DNA from: Altericroceibacterium xinjiangense
GTDB taxonomy: Bacteria; Pseudomonadota; Alphaproteobacteria; Sphingomonadales; Sphingomonadaceae
DNA length: 64,000 nt
Assembly: GCF_003958635.1 (NCBI RefSeq)
Contig: NZ_RSEK01000002.1
Span: 1-64,000 of the forward strand
Direction of reading: 5' to 3'
The notes beneath the pieces are model-generated. The model saw only the letters and a program-made list of their open reading frames with translations, did not search any database and was not told the origin of the DNA. Numbering within the stretch: position 1 is the stretch's first letter; the number at the start of each line of letters is the position of its first letter. This document shows positions 36,061-44,914 of this stretch, one piece after another. The position numbers were made by a program, and so were the translations under genes.

Positions 36061-36564
36061 ATGGCCCTGTTCTTCACCGGCGACACCCATTTCGGCGATC
36101 ACCGCACGATCAACATCCACCATCGTCCGTTCCCAAGCGTTCCCGACATGGACGCAGCGCTGATCGAGCGGTGGAACGGCACGATCGACCCCGATGACGA
36201 GGTCTGGCACCTTGGCGACTTCGCCCGCACCCTTGCCCATGCCGAACGCGTGCTGCCCGGCCTCAACGGGCGCAAGCATCTGGTGCGCGGCAACAACGAT
36301 CCCGATCCGGTCACGGCGCTTTCCGGATGGGAAAGCGTGCAGGACTATGCCGAGCTTGAAGCCGAAGGACGCCGGCTGGTCCTGTGCCACTACCCGTTCC
36401 GCAGCTGGAGGGATCAGCACCGCAAGGCCATCAATCTTCACGGACACAGCCACGGGCGGCTGAAACCGATGCTCCGCCAGATCGACGTGGGCGTGGACGC
36501 GTGGGACTTCCGCCCGGTGCCGCTGGAGCAGGTGCTGGAGCGCGCCGGGCGAGCGCGCGCCTGA
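36061..36564 (+). CDS. metallophosphoesterase
   Basis: A 167-residue calcineurin-like phosphoesterase. The metal-binding motifs are visible in order: FTGDTHFGDH (D-x-H), EVWHLGDFA (GD), LVRGNNDP (GNND), then VLCHYPFRSW (H) and LHGHSHG (GHSHG). It is short and single-domain, with no signal peptide. The substrate is unknown: candidates are nucleotide or phosphodiester compounds. It diverges from the Mug-like gene and converges on the membrane-anchor gene with only two bases between stops. Confidence 0.88.
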   Translation: MALFFTGDTHFGDHRTINIHHRPFPSVPDMDAALIERWNGTIDPDDEVWHLGDFARTLAHAERVLPGLNGRKHLVRGNNDPDPVTALSGWESVQDYAELEAEGRRLVLCHYPFRSWRDQHRKAINLHGHSHGRLKPMLRQIDVGVDAWDFRPVPLEQVLERAGRARA

Positions 36565-36566
36565 CG

Positions 36567-37166
36567 CTACCGGGTCGGGGTCAGCGCCCGGGGATGCTCA
36601 CCCGCCGTGTCGATAGTAGCCGATGCGGTGAACGCGCCGGTCGCTCGCACGGTGAGGGTGACGGGGTCGAGCGTCCGGTTCTGCCAGTACCAGCCGTGGA
36701 TTCCAGTGAACGGCGCGATGTAGAGCCCCTTCATCGCGGGCGCTGCCGCTACGCCGTAGCTCTCGGTCAGGTCCTCGCCCCCCTCAAAGGGGTGGGCATG
36801 CATGTCGTAGTTGAGCGGGGCAGGGGCTGACCACGAAAACAGCAGCGGCGCGCCCTCGGCCATCGTGTACTTCAGTTCGATCGCTTCATAGGGCAGCAGT
36901 TCAACCTGGAAGCTGTCGCTGTTGATTGGCTGGCTGACCGGCGTCAGCACCCCTTCGCGCTTCTGCCCGCGCGCCAGCTCGGGATTGCTGCCTTCGGACA
37001 ATCCGCTGAGGCCCGCGGCCTTGCCGAACCCGGTGGGGTCGATGCCGAATTCGGCGGGCAGGACGAACAGGATCAGGAACAGCGCCGCAACCACCAGCGC
37101 GACAGCCCCGCTGATGACGATCTGCCGACGCGAAGGCGACACCGATCGGTTTTGCGCGTTTCTCAT
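36567..37166 (-). CDS. single-pass membrane-anchored protein
   Basis: A 199-residue protein. A basic N-terminus is followed by one hydrophobic helix at about residues 17-37 (IVISGAVALVVAALFLILFV). The remaining part is a soluble, probably periplasmic domain that looks beta-rich (SFQVELLPYEAIELKYTM, FSWSAPAPLNYDMHAH, GIHGWYWQNR). The His/Trp-rich segment could bind a metal. I recall similar genes annotated only as 'transmembrane anchor protein'. Its start overlaps the HupE gene stop by four bases, as third gene of a coupled three-gene unit. The function is unknown. Confidence 0.78.
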   Translation of the reverse strand: MRNAQNRSVSPSRRQIVISGAVALVVAALFLILFVLPAEFGIDPTGFGKAAGLSGLSEGSNPELARGQKREGVLTPVSQPINSDSFQVELLPYEAIELKYTMAEGAPLLFSWSAPAPLNYDMHAHPFEGGEDLTESYGVAAAPAMKGLYIAPFTGIHGWYWQNRTLDPVTLTVRATGAFTASATIDTAGEHPRALTPTR

Positions 37167-37855
37167 GATCCCAGATATCCTCCAATATGGTACCCCGTCA
37201 GGTACAGCCCGCCCCCGATCAGCGCGACATTGGCGATCATCGCGCCGCGGCCGAAACCGGGCGAACGCCGCCAGAGATTGAGCACCGCGACCACCAGCGT
37301 CAGCACCACGACTTGCCCAAGCTCAACGCCGAGGTTGAAGCCGATCAGGTTCACCAGCAATCCGCTTTGGGAAGCCATCAGGTCCATCAGCTTGGTTGCA
37401 AGGCCCAGCCCGTGGAAGAGGCCGAATACCAGCACTGCGACGCGGGTATCGAACGCGATCCCCAGCCGGCGAAACCCGCCAAGATTCTCAAAACCCTTGT
37501 ACACGACCGACAAGCCGATGATCGCATCGACGATGAAGGAATTGACGCCCGCTCCCAGCAACACGCCGCCCAGCAGCGTCAGCGAATGTCCCAGGGTGAA
37601 CACGGACACGTACAGCAGCACGTCCTTTACCCGGAACAGGTAGAACACCACCCCGATCAGGAACAGGACATGATCGTACCCCGTCACCATGTGCTTGGCG
37701 CCAAGATACAGGAACGGGATGAAGGCAGGCCCGTCGATCCCGGCAACGAAGGCCTTGTCGGCCTGCGATACATCGTGCGCGAAGGCGGCAACCGGGATCA
37801 GCGCCAGAATGGCCGCCGCAAGGGCCCGCGACCAACCTCCGCGCGTCAGAGTCAT
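37163..37855 (-). CDS. HupE/UreJ-family membrane protein
   Basis: A 230-residue protein with an N-terminal signal-like helix ending AFAHD, and about six hydrophobic segments. The family motif GAKHMVTGYDHVLFLIGVVF (His and Asp of the HupE signature) and a second VFGLFHGLGLA are clear. HupE/UreJ proteins take up nickel or related metals or are accessories to metalloenzymes; no hydrogenase or urease genes are in the window. It overlaps both neighbours by four bases (ATGA at each end), so the trio with the cytochrome-like and anchor proteins is translationally coupled. Confidence 0.85.
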   Translation of the reverse strand: MTLTRGGWSRALAAAILALIPVAAFAHDVSQADKAFVAGIDGPAFIPFLYLGAKHMVTGYDHVLFLIGVVFYLFRVKDVLLYVSVFTLGHSLTLLGGVLLGAGVNSFIVDAIIGLSVVYKGFENLGGFRRLGIAFDTRVAVLVFGLFHGLGLATKLMDLMASQSGLLVNLIGFNLGVELGQVVVLTLVVAVLNLWRRSPGFGRGAMIANVALIGGGLYLTGYHIGGYLGS

Positions 37856-38334
37856 GACGCTTGTTCGGCGCCTGCGGCCGGGGGCACGTCTTCGGAGATA
37901 TAGACCTGATGGCAAGCGGTGCAGACGTTGTACATCGTGCCGCCGATCTCGAACACCGCGTCGACATCCTGGTTCGCCGCCGCTTGTTCCGCCCGCTGAG
38001 CGATCTCGACCAGTGATTGGGAAAACTGCATCCAGTCTTCTCCCCGCCCATCGGCATAAGTCGGCGTCATCAGCAGCCTGGCCGAGTCAGCGATATTGGC
38101 GGCGGCCTGGCGCGTTCTTTCCCAGCCTTCGTCGGTAGTCGGAGCCAGATCGTGCTCGCCCGTCTCGTCGATAATCGTCCCGGCCGAGTTCCAGAATATT
38201 TCGGCTTGCGGCTGGACCGTCTGTTCCATCAGCCTCTGGACGGCGGCTTCATCCGGCACGGCTTGTTCGGCTTCGGAGCCGTTGCAGGCGCCCAGCAGGA
38301 TTGCCGCCCCGGCAATCATCGTAAATCGTACCAT
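37852..38334 (-). CDS. c-type cytochrome lipoprotein (cytochrome c'-like)
   Basis: A 160-residue secreted protein. A lipoprotein signal ends at LLGAC (about Cys16). The mature part is helical, with a single haem-attachment motif CTACH at about residues 138-142, close to the C-terminus as in cytochrome c' proteins. That fold suggests gas binding or electron transfer. It is the first gene of the three-gene unit with HupE and the anchor protein, and it diverges from tatA. The axial ligand side and the function cannot be decided by eye. Confidence 0.82.
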   Translation of the reverse strand: MVRFTMIAGAAILLGACNGSEAEQAVPDEAAVQRLMEQTVQPQAEIFWNSAGTIIDETGEHDLAPTTDEGWERTRQAAANIADSARLLMTPTYADGRGEDWMQFSQSLVEIAQRAEQAAANQDVDAVFEIGGTMYNVCTACHQVYISEDVPPAAGAEQAS

Positions 38335-38500
38335 CGGCTGTTCTCTCCCAGCGTGCCGGGCTTCCTGTCACGATTTTGTCCCGATAGGCAATCCCTGCGC
38401 CACCCTCGACCATCGATGCGACGAACCGTTGCCACGGACGCAGGACGTCGTTGTCAGCCGCCCCGGGCACCTGCTAACCGGCAGGAAAGGAGTGCACGCG

Positions 38501-38722
38501 ATGGGATCTTTTTCGCTGGTTCACTGGCTCGTTGTGGGAGGGGTCGCGCTCGTTCTGTTCGGCAAAGGCCGCATCTCGGAAACGATGGGCGATTTCGGCA
38601 AGGGCATCCGCAGCTTTCGGCACGGTCTGGCCGAGGATGAACCGCGCAAGCCGGAGATAGCGCCCAAGGATGCCCAGCAGGTCACCGAAGGCACGACCGC
38701 GGATCGCCCGACAGAAAGCTGA
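38501..38722 (+). CDS. tatA: Sec-independent translocase protein TatA
   Basis: A 73-residue protein with the TatA layout. A short N-terminus leads into one membrane helix (LVHWLVVGGVALVLFGKGRI). The Phe-Gly hinge and an amphipathic helix (SETMGDFGKGIRSFRHGL) follow, and then a charged tail. It forms the pore part of the twin-arginine export system. AAAGGAG lies nine bases before the ATG. No tatB or tatC gene is next to it, unlike the usual tatABC operon, so this may be a separate or additional tatA copy. It is convergent with the 6-phosphogluconate dehydrogenase gene. Confidence 0.9.
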   Translation: MGSFSLVHWLVVGGVALVLFGKGRISETMGDFGKGIRSFRHGLAEDEPRKPEIAPKDAQQVTEGTTADRPTES

Positions 38723-38742
38723 CCTCGGGCCGAAGGCAGCCG

Positions 38743-39735
38743 TTATTCTTCGAGATGCATCTTTGGCATTTCGCTGTGCCCGCCGAAGCCGAACCGCATC
38801 GCGGACAGCAGTCGCTCACCATAGGTGTTGGAGCTCCGGCTGCGGAAGCGGGCGAACAGGGCGGCCGAAAGCACGTTGACCGGAACGGATTGCTCGATCG
38901 CCGCCTCCAGAGTCCAGCGCCCTTCGCCCGAATCCGGCACCTGGCCCGAGAATCCTTCGAGGGATTCGTTCGCCGTCAGCGCCTCGGCGCACAAATCGAG
39001 CAGCCATGACGAAACGACGCTGCCCCGGCGCCAGACCTCGGCAATTTCGGACAAGTCGAACTCATAACGTTCGTCTTCGGGCAAATGCTCGGACGCCCGG
39101 GTCTTGAGCAGGTCGAACCCTTCGGCATAGGCCTGCATCAGGCCGTACTCGATCCCGTTGTGGACCATCTTGACGAAGTGGCCGGCTCCTGCCGGACCGG
39201 CATGAATGTAGCCGTTTTCGGAAGAAGAATACTCCCCCGTCCGGCCGGCCGTGCGCGGACCCATCTCGTATCCAGGGGCGAGCGCGGCAAAGATAGGGTC
39301 GAGCCGATGCACCGCATCGTCCGGTCCGCCCACCATCAGGCAGAAACCCCGTTCCAGGCCGAAAATCCCGCCGGAAGTACCGACATCGACATACTGGATG
39401 CCAGTCGGCGCAAGCTCTCGGGCGCGCCGGACGTCGTCTTTGTAGCAAGTATTGCCGCCATCGATCAGCACGTCACCCGGTGAAAGGATGTCGCGCAACT
39501 CGGCGATAACGCTCTCCGTCACCTCTCCTGCGGGCAACATCACCCAGACGGCAGCCGGGCTTTCCAGTTGCGATCGCAGGTCGGAAAGGGAGGAGGCGCC
39601 TTTCCCGCCCGCATCGGTCAGGTCGGTGACAGCCGACTGCTTGGTGTCGTAGCCGACGATCTCGTGCCCCCGGTGCAAAAGCCTCTGGGCCATGTTGAGG
39701 CCCATCCGGCCCAGTCCAATCATTCCGAGCTGCAC
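38743..39735 (-). CDS. gnd: 6-phosphogluconate dehydrogenase, decarboxylating (short form)
   Basis: A 330-residue enzyme of the pentose-phosphate pathway that makes ribulose 5-phosphate and CO2 from 6-phosphogluconate. A Rossmann NAD(P) site begins LGMIGLGRMGLNMAQ. The substrate signature VDVGTSGGIFGLERGFCLMVGG and GPAGAGHFVKMVHNGIEYG (catalytic Lys) are present. The length fits the shorter, often NAD-dependent branch (GndA/YqeC type) rather than the 470-residue form. The start is GTG 39735 with GGAGGAG six bases upstream; the open frame upstream has no family character. Confidence 0.92.
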   Translation of the reverse strand: MQLGMIGLGRMGLNMAQRLLHRGHEIVGYDTKQSAVTDLTDAGGKGASSLSDLRSQLESPAAVWVMLPAGEVTESVIAELRDILSPGDVLIDGGNTCYKDDVRRARELAPTGIQYVDVGTSGGIFGLERGFCLMVGGPDDAVHRLDPIFAALAPGYEMGPRTAGRTGEYSSSENGYIHAGPAGAGHFVKMVHNGIEYGLMQAYAEGFDLLKTRASEHLPEDERYEFDLSEIAEVWRRGSVVSSWLLDLCAEALTANESLEGFSGQVPDSGEGRWTLEAAIEQSVPVNVLSAALFARFRSRSSNTYGERLLSAMRFGFGGHSEMPKMHLEE

Positions 39736-39931
39736 GTCTCGCTCCTCCGTTGCGTCCGCAGGTTCAGGCCTGACGCGACTCAGCCGCCAAAGCCCGTTCC
39801 GGTCTCCCGTGAACGATCCCAAGGCGGTAACGGTCCCGATGGCCGGGGGTGCAGGAGTGGGTGGGAGGCAGAGGGGCGGGCGCACCCGTCAGGGCAGCGC
39901 TTGTCCTTGCAGGACACGTCGCCTCAGCCCC

Positions 39932-39966
39932 AAAAAAGGGCGGCAGGTTTTTGCCTGCCGCCCTTT
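39932..39966 (-). terminator. Rho-independent terminator after the TonB-dependent receptor
   Basis: A perfect 13-base stem (AAAGGGCGGCAGG with CCTGCCGCCCTTT) has a six-base loop. On the minus strand the stem ends in a T-run. It begins 10 bases past the receptor stop codon. Confidence 0.92.
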
Positions 39967-39975
39967 GGTCTTGTG

Positions 39976-42402
39976 TCAGAAGTTGCGGGTTACGCTGATG
40001 GACCATTCGCGGGGCCGGCCGGGGTTGCCGGTGACGACGCCGAAGCTGCCGATGTTTTCGGCCACGCCGGTGTAGTAGAACTTGTCCGTCAGGTTGGTTA
40101 CGGCCGCGCTGAGCGACCAGTCGCGATCAGGGCTGTCGTAGGTCAGCCGGGCGTTGAACAAGCTGTACCCGTCGATCCGGTTGAAGGGATTGTTGATCGA
40201 GTTGTAGTAGAAGTCGGAACGGTACGACCAGTCAAGCCGCGGGGTGATGGCCGCGCCGCTGCCCATCTCGACGACATACTGGACGCCGGCAGAGGTCTGC
40301 CACTTGCTGATGAACGGCGCGATCATGTCCAGCGTGACCAGCGTCGCCGGGTTGGTGATCTCGGTGTAGTCGAAGTCGAGATAGCCCAGCGATCCATCAA
40401 TTTGCAGGTTGTCGATCGGCTCGGCGAAGGTCTCGAGCTCGAAGCCGAAGATCTCCGCATTACCGGCGTTCGACGGCACCGAGCAGTTGCTGACCGCGCT
40501 GTCCGGGCACTGGTAACGGACCAACTGGATGTCCTGGTAGTCGTTGAGGAACACCGCCCCGTTCAGGCGCACCCGCCGGTCAAACAGCTGCGCCTTGGCG
40601 CCTGCTTCGTACGTGGTGAGGATTTCCGGCCCGAAGGTCAGTACCTGGTCGACCGCGGAAGGGCGCGGGTTGATGCCGCCGCCCTTGAAGCCGGTCGCGA
40701 CCTGGGCATAGACCATCACGTCGTCAGTCAGGTCATAGTTGGCACCGATGCGGTAATCGATCCGGTCGCCCTCGAAGGTGCCTTCAAGCCCGTTGAGGCC
40801 GATCAGCAGGAAGTTCACTCCCGGGGGATTGCGCGGAGGCGGAGGGGCCGGCACCGTCCGGTCGATGTTGAGGCGCGTGTATTCGTAGGTCTTCTTGTCG
40901 TCGGTGTAGCGCAGGCCGCCGATCAGATCGAGCCGGTCGGTCAGGTGTACTTCCAAGTGCGCGAAGGCCGAGATGCTCCGGTTGGAGACATCGTCGTCCT
41001 GAATGAAGTCGAACAACAGCGTCGGGATCGCGCTGCGGCCGTAGATTCGGTCGCTCGCGTCGTAATAGAACCCGCCGACCGTGGTATCGATCAGTCCGTC
41101 GCCGAACTGGCCGGACAAGCGCACTTCCTGCGTGAATTGCTCGTGCACATAGGTGAACTCCTGCAGCAGCAGCGCCAGCGGCGAGCCGTCGACGTCGATC
41201 CCGCTGGTGCCCTCGGCGCTCCGGTAGCCGGTGATCGAGGTCAGGCTGAGATTGGGGGAAAGCTCATATTCGACCGTGGCGGCAACGCCCCAGCTTTCGG
41301 CGGTTGACCTGGGCGCGGTCGAGAAGCCGCCCGGCATGACCTGGTAGGGAAAGCCGAAGACGGACGTGTAGTTGCCGCCGGTCGAGTAATCGGCGTACGT
41401 GGTGTAGCTTTCCGGTCCGGTGATGAAGCGGCTGTCGAACGGGACGCCCGCGGTCGGATTGCCCGGGACATAGCTGCGGATGGCCGGATTGTCGGCATAG
41501 ATCAGCTTGGTGGCGACGGTCTCCGAACTGTCGTCGGCGTAGTCGGCGCGCAAGTTGATTTCGAGCGGCACCTCGATCGGCGCATAGCGCAGCGCAAGGC
41601 GCACTGCCTGCATGTCGCGTCCGCCTTCGGTGCCAAGGACGCAGTCCTCGTTAGCTGCGCCGGTCTGGGGAATGCCCGAGTCCGGATTGACGCAGCCGTA
41701 GTCGAGCCGCTTCATGAACCCGTCGGAGGACTTGGACGTGCCGGAGATCCGGGCGAAGAGATCGTCGGTGATCGCAAATCCGGCGCTGGCGCGAAGGTCG
41801 ATCCGGTCAAAGCTGCCGTAAGTTGCCTGGACGAAGCCTTCGGCAGCGCCGTTGGGCTCCTTGGTGTAGAGCTTGATCGATCCGCCGACCGAGTTCTTGC
41901 CCGACAGCGTGCCTTGCGGGCCGCGCAGGACTTCCACTCGCTGCAGATCGGTCAGGTCCATCACGGCGCCAAAGGTGGTGCCGTAGTAGATATCGTCGAT
42001 GTAGAAGCCGACGCCCGGCTCGAGCGCGAAGCTGGCATCGGCCTGGCCGATGCCGCGGATGAACGCAGCCACCGAATTTCCCTGGATGCCGGTTGCTGGC
42101 TCGATCTTCACGTTGGGCGCAAAGTCGCCCAGATCCGTGACGTCGGTCTGGCTACGCGCATTCAGGGTTGCCGCGTCGACCGCGGTGATCGCGATCGGGG
42201 TGTCCTGCAGGTTCTGCTCGCGGAACTGAGCCGTGACGATGATCTCGCCGCCGTAGATCGGCGCGTTGTTCGCCGCGTCGGCCGCCGGCGGAGCATCCGG
42301 CGCAACCTGCGCCAAGGCGGGACTGGCAAGGCCAAGCGCCAGAACGCTTACCGCAGCCAGCATGGAACGATTGAATGCGCGTGCGCGTGCACCCTGCGTC
42401 AT
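39976..42402 (-). CDS. TonB-dependent outer-membrane receptor
   Basis: An 808-residue receptor of the large sphingomonad type. A signal peptide (about residues 1-32, ending SPALAQ) is followed by a TonB-box-like GEIIVTAQFREQNLQDTP and a plug with VEVLRGPQGTLSGKNSVGGSIKLYTKEP. The barrel ends in the typical REWSISVTRNF. Members transport siderophores, sugars or aromatic compounds; the ligand is not visible. ATG 42402 is chosen over the in-frame ATG four codons upstream because GAGG lies seven bases before it. A strong terminator follows, and the gene diverges from pstS. Confidence 0.92.
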   Translation of the reverse strand: MTQGARARAFNRSMLAAVSVLALGLASPALAQVAPDAPPAADAANNAPIYGGEIIVTAQFREQNLQDTPIAITAVDAATLNARSQTDVTDLGDFAPNVKIEPATGIQGNSVAAFIRGIGQADASFALEPGVGFYIDDIYYGTTFGAVMDLTDLQRVEVLRGPQGTLSGKNSVGGSIKLYTKEPNGAAEGFVQATYGSFDRIDLRASAGFAITDDLFARISGTSKSSDGFMKRLDYGCVNPDSGIPQTGAANEDCVLGTEGGRDMQAVRLALRYAPIEVPLEINLRADYADDSSETVATKLIYADNPAIRSYVPGNPTAGVPFDSRFITGPESYTTYADYSTGGNYTSVFGFPYQVMPGGFSTAPRSTAESWGVAATVEYELSPNLSLTSITGYRSAEGTSGIDVDGSPLALLLQEFTYVHEQFTQEVRLSGQFGDGLIDTTVGGFYYDASDRIYGRSAIPTLLFDFIQDDDVSNRSISAFAHLEVHLTDRLDLIGGLRYTDDKKTYEYTRLNIDRTVPAPPPPRNPPGVNFLLIGLNGLEGTFEGDRIDYRIGANYDLTDDVMVYAQVATGFKGGGINPRPSAVDQVLTFGPEILTTYEAGAKAQLFDRRVRLNGAVFLNDYQDIQLVRYQCPDSAVSNCSVPSNAGNAEIFGFELETFAEPIDNLQIDGSLGYLDFDYTEITNPATLVTLDMIAPFISKWQTSAGVQYVVEMGSGAAITPRLDWSYRSDFYYNSINNPFNRIDGYSLFNARLTYDSPDRDWSLSAAVTNLTDKFYYTGVAENIGSFGVVTGNPGRPREWSISVTRNF

Positions 42403-42742
42403 GGCTATCCTCATTATTATCGATCGTTAAAGTCGGCGCCCCTACGCCCACGTCAAACGCCCTTCAACCCAGAACCGTAACGGACGTTAGAATAATCAGG
42501 GACTGGTGCGGAACTGCCACTGTGCCGGAGGAGGGAGGGTCAGTCGCGCTCACGCCTGAGGCAATTTCGGTGGAATCCAGGCCGCACCGGGCTTGCTGCC
42601 GTGGCAGTTCATGCCGCGGCGCAGCGCTATCATCCGAAACCGGTGGAAAAGCGGACGCTCCTCGTTGCGTATCCCGGCGGATGCTTCTCTGGGAGGGGGG
42701 GGCAGGGGTCAAGCCGCGCCACGGTGAGTTGTGACAGAAAAA
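42403..42742. other. gene-free stretch between the TonB receptor and the Pho region
   Basis: About 340 bases separate the receptor start from the Pho-box-like region of pstS. I find no convincing coding frame, RNA gene or repeat in it. Several short open frames occur but have no ribosome-binding site or family character. It presumably holds the receptor promoter. Confidence 0.5.
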
Positions 42743-42753
42743 TGTCACCGTGG
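42719..42753. repeat. nested inverted repeats upstream of pstS
   Basis: A perfect nine-base inverted repeat (CCACGGTGA at 42719-42727 with TCACCGTGG at 42745-42753) encloses a six-base one (GTGACA at 42731-42736 with TGTCAC at 42743-42748). The latter overlaps the first TGTCAC of the Pho-like array. It may be a terminator-like or regulatory hairpin. Confidence 0.5.
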
Positions 42754-42788
42754 ACTCCGAATTGTCATTCTTGATGAGCGATTGTCAT
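42743..42788 (+). promoter_or_regulatory. Pho-box-like array upstream of pstS
   Basis: TGTCAC at 42743, TGTCAT at 42763 and TGTCAT at 42783 repeat with an exact 20-base period, ending 71 bases before the pstS start. TGTCAT is the core of the PhoB half-site. The usual PhoB spacing is 11 bases, so the 20-base period is unusual. The position before pstSCAB-phoU supports control by PhoB under phosphate limitation. Confidence 0.6.
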
Positions 42789-42858
42789 AAAAGCGCAATC
42801 GAGTGGACCCATTGGCAGCCCATGCCGGCGATGAGTCGGCAGGACTCAGGAGACCGAC

Positions 42859-43899
42859 GTGAGACTTTCCTTCTTTGCGCTTCCGCTTGCCTTCGCGCTT
42901 GCCGCATGCGGCAGCGACAACACCGCCGAGACCGCGCAGGGTGTTACCGCTGGCGGCGAAGTCACGGGTGCGGGATCGACCTTCGTCTATCCGGTCCTTT
43001 CCGCGTGGGCGTCGGACTACAGCAACAGCGGCGGGGCAAACGTCAATTACCAGTCGATCGGCTCGGGCGGCGGCATTGCCCAGGTCAAGGCTGGCACGGT
43101 CACGTTCGGCGCCACCGACAAGCCGCTCGATTCGCAGGAACTGACCGAAGCGGGCCTCGCGCAGTTCCCGATCGTGATCGGCGGCGTGGTTCCGGTGGTG
43201 AACGTCACCGGTGTGGAGCCAGGTCAGCTGCGCCTGACGGGGCCGGTGCTCGCGGATATCTATGCGGGCAACATCAAGAACTGGAACGATCCGGCAATCG
43301 TGCGCCTCAACCCGGGCGTGAACCTGCCGGATGCGCAGATCACGCCGGTTCACCGGTCCGATGGATCAGGCACCACCTTCAACTTCACCCACTACCTGAG
43401 CCAGGTCAGCCCGAGCTGGAAATCGAAGTACGGCGAAGGCACCACGGTCAACTGGACCGGCGGCGTGGGCGGCAAGGGCAACGAAGGCGTGGCCGGGTAC
43501 GTCAAGCAGATCCCCAACTCGATCGGCTACGTCGAATACGCCTACGTCAGCCAGAACGGGATGAATTACGCCGCGCTCCAGAACGCCGCAGGCAACTTCG
43601 TCACGCCTAGCGCCGAAAGCTTCCAGGCGGCGGCATCCACAGCAGACTGGGCCAACGCGCAGGATTTCAACCTGGTGATGACGAACGCTCCGGGGGCGGA
43701 CGCCTATCCGATCACGGCCTCCACCTTTATCCTGATGGACCGGCAGCCGGAGAATCCGGCCGCATCGAAGGCGGCACTGGACTTCTTCCGCTGGGCTCTA
43801 GAGAACGGCCGCCAGCAAGCCCAGAACCTGGACTACGTCCCCTTGCCCGCAGAGCTGGTGAAGCAAGTTGAGGAATATGCCAATACCACGATCCAGTAA
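42859..43899 (+). CDS. pstS: phosphate ABC transporter, phosphate-binding lipoprotein
   Basis: A 346-residue periplasmic phosphate-binding protein. A lipoprotein signal ends at LAAC (about residue 17). The mature sequence starts the family pattern VTGAGSTFVYPVLSAW, with the phosphate-binding YQSIGSGGGIAQV, FGATDKPLD and HRSDGSGTTFNFTHYL (Ser/Arg ligands). It delivers phosphate to PstC/PstA. The start is GTG with AGGAGA upstream. It heads the pst operon behind a Pho-box-like array and overlaps the pstC start. Confidence 0.96.
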   Translation: MRLSFFALPLAFALAACGSDNTAETAQGVTAGGEVTGAGSTFVYPVLSAWASDYSNSGGANVNYQSIGSGGGIAQVKAGTVTFGATDKPLDSQELTEAGLAQFPIVIGGVVPVVNVTGVEPGQLRLTGPVLADIYAGNIKNWNDPAIVRLNPGVNLPDAQITPVHRSDGSGTTFNFTHYLSQVSPSWKSKYGEGTTVNWTGGVGGKGNEGVAGYVKQIPNSIGYVEYAYVSQNGMNYAALQNAAGNFVTPSAESFQAAASTADWANAQDFNLVMTNAPGADAYPITASTFILMDRQPENPAASKAALDFFRWALENGRQQAQNLDYVPLPAELVKQVEEYANTTIQ

Positions 43900-44914
43900 C
43901 GATCGACCCGTGGGATTCCTGGCAGCGGCCCGCGCCTTTACCGTAAGGCGCGGGCCGCCCGACGTGTCGGCTCCGGGCCGCGCGGGCGGGGGATGGAAGG
44001 ACGCGCTGTTCGAACACGGCACCGCCGCGGCAACGTGGCTGGTGCTGTTCCTGCTCATCGGCATCGCGGCGTCGATGGCGTGGGGCGGGCGGCTTGCGTT
44101 CCAGACCTTCGGCTTCGATTTTCTCACCAGTGCCGAATGGGATCCGGTCGCCGGAAACTTCGGCGCGCTGGTTCCGATCTATGGCACGTTGGTGACTTCG
44201 GTCATCGCGCTGATCATCGCGGTGCCGGTAAGCATCGGGATCGCCCTGTTTCTGACCGACATCGCCCCGCAGTGGATGCGGGGGCCGATCGGCGTGGCGG
44301 TTGAGCTGCTCGCGGCGATCCCCAGCATCATCTACGGCATGTGGGGCTTGTTCGTGTTCGCTCCATTCCTGGCCGAACATGTGGAGCCCTGGCTTAACGA
44401 GACTATCGGCACCTGGCCGCTGATCGGGCCGCTGTTCAGCGGACCCCCGATCGGTATCGGCATGCTGCCGGCCGGCATCGTGCTGGGGGTGATGATCATC
44501 CCGTTCATCGCCGCCGTCGCGCGCGACGTGTTCAACGCCGTGCCTTCCGGGATTCGCGAAGCCGCGATCGCACTGGGCGCCACCCGGTGGGAAATGCTGA
44601 GCCGCGTCACGCTGCCCTACACCCGCTCGGCAATCGTCGGGGCCATCTTCCTGGGGCTTGGCCGCGCGCTTGGGGAAACCATGGCCGTGACGTTCGTCAT
44701 CGGCAACTCGCATGAGCTTTCGCCGTCGCTGCTGATGCCGGGCAACTCGATCGCGGCGGCGATTGCGAACGAGTTCACCGAAGCCGACACGGAGCTTTAC
44801 CGTTCCTCCCTGATCGCGCTCGCGTTCCTGCTGTTCGTGATCACGTTCATCATCCTGTCCATCGCCAAGCTGATGCTCCGCCGGATGGAGCGCCTGTCGG
44901 GGAAGACCCAATGA
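43877..44914 (+). CDS. pstC: phosphate ABC transporter permease PstC
   Basis: A 345-residue inner-membrane permease with about six helices. The long cytoplasmic N-terminus is followed by helix 1 ([16 protein letters not shown]). The EAA-type loop for contact with PstB reads [23 protein letters not shown]. The start is uncertain: ATG 43877 overlaps pstS by 23 bases and has GAGG close by; GTG 43910 would shorten it by 11 residues. It overlaps pstA by four bases. Confidence 0.93.
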   Translation: MPIPRSSNDRPVGFLAAARAFTVRRGPPDVSAPGRAGGGWKDALFEHGTAAATWLVLFLLIGIAASMAWGGRLAFQTFGFDFLTSAEWDPVAGNFGALVPIYGTLVTSVIALIIAVPVSIGIALFLTDIAPQWMRGPIGVAVELLAAIPSIIYGMWGLFVFAPFLAEHVEPWLNETIGTWPLIGPLFSGPPIGIGMLPAGIVLGVMIIPFIAAVARDVFNAVPSGIREAAIALGATRWEMLSRVTLPYTRSAIVGAIFLGLGRALGETMAVTFVIGNSHELSPSLLMPGNSIAAAIANEFTEADTELYRSSLIALAFLLFVITFIILSIAKLMLRRMERLSGKTQ

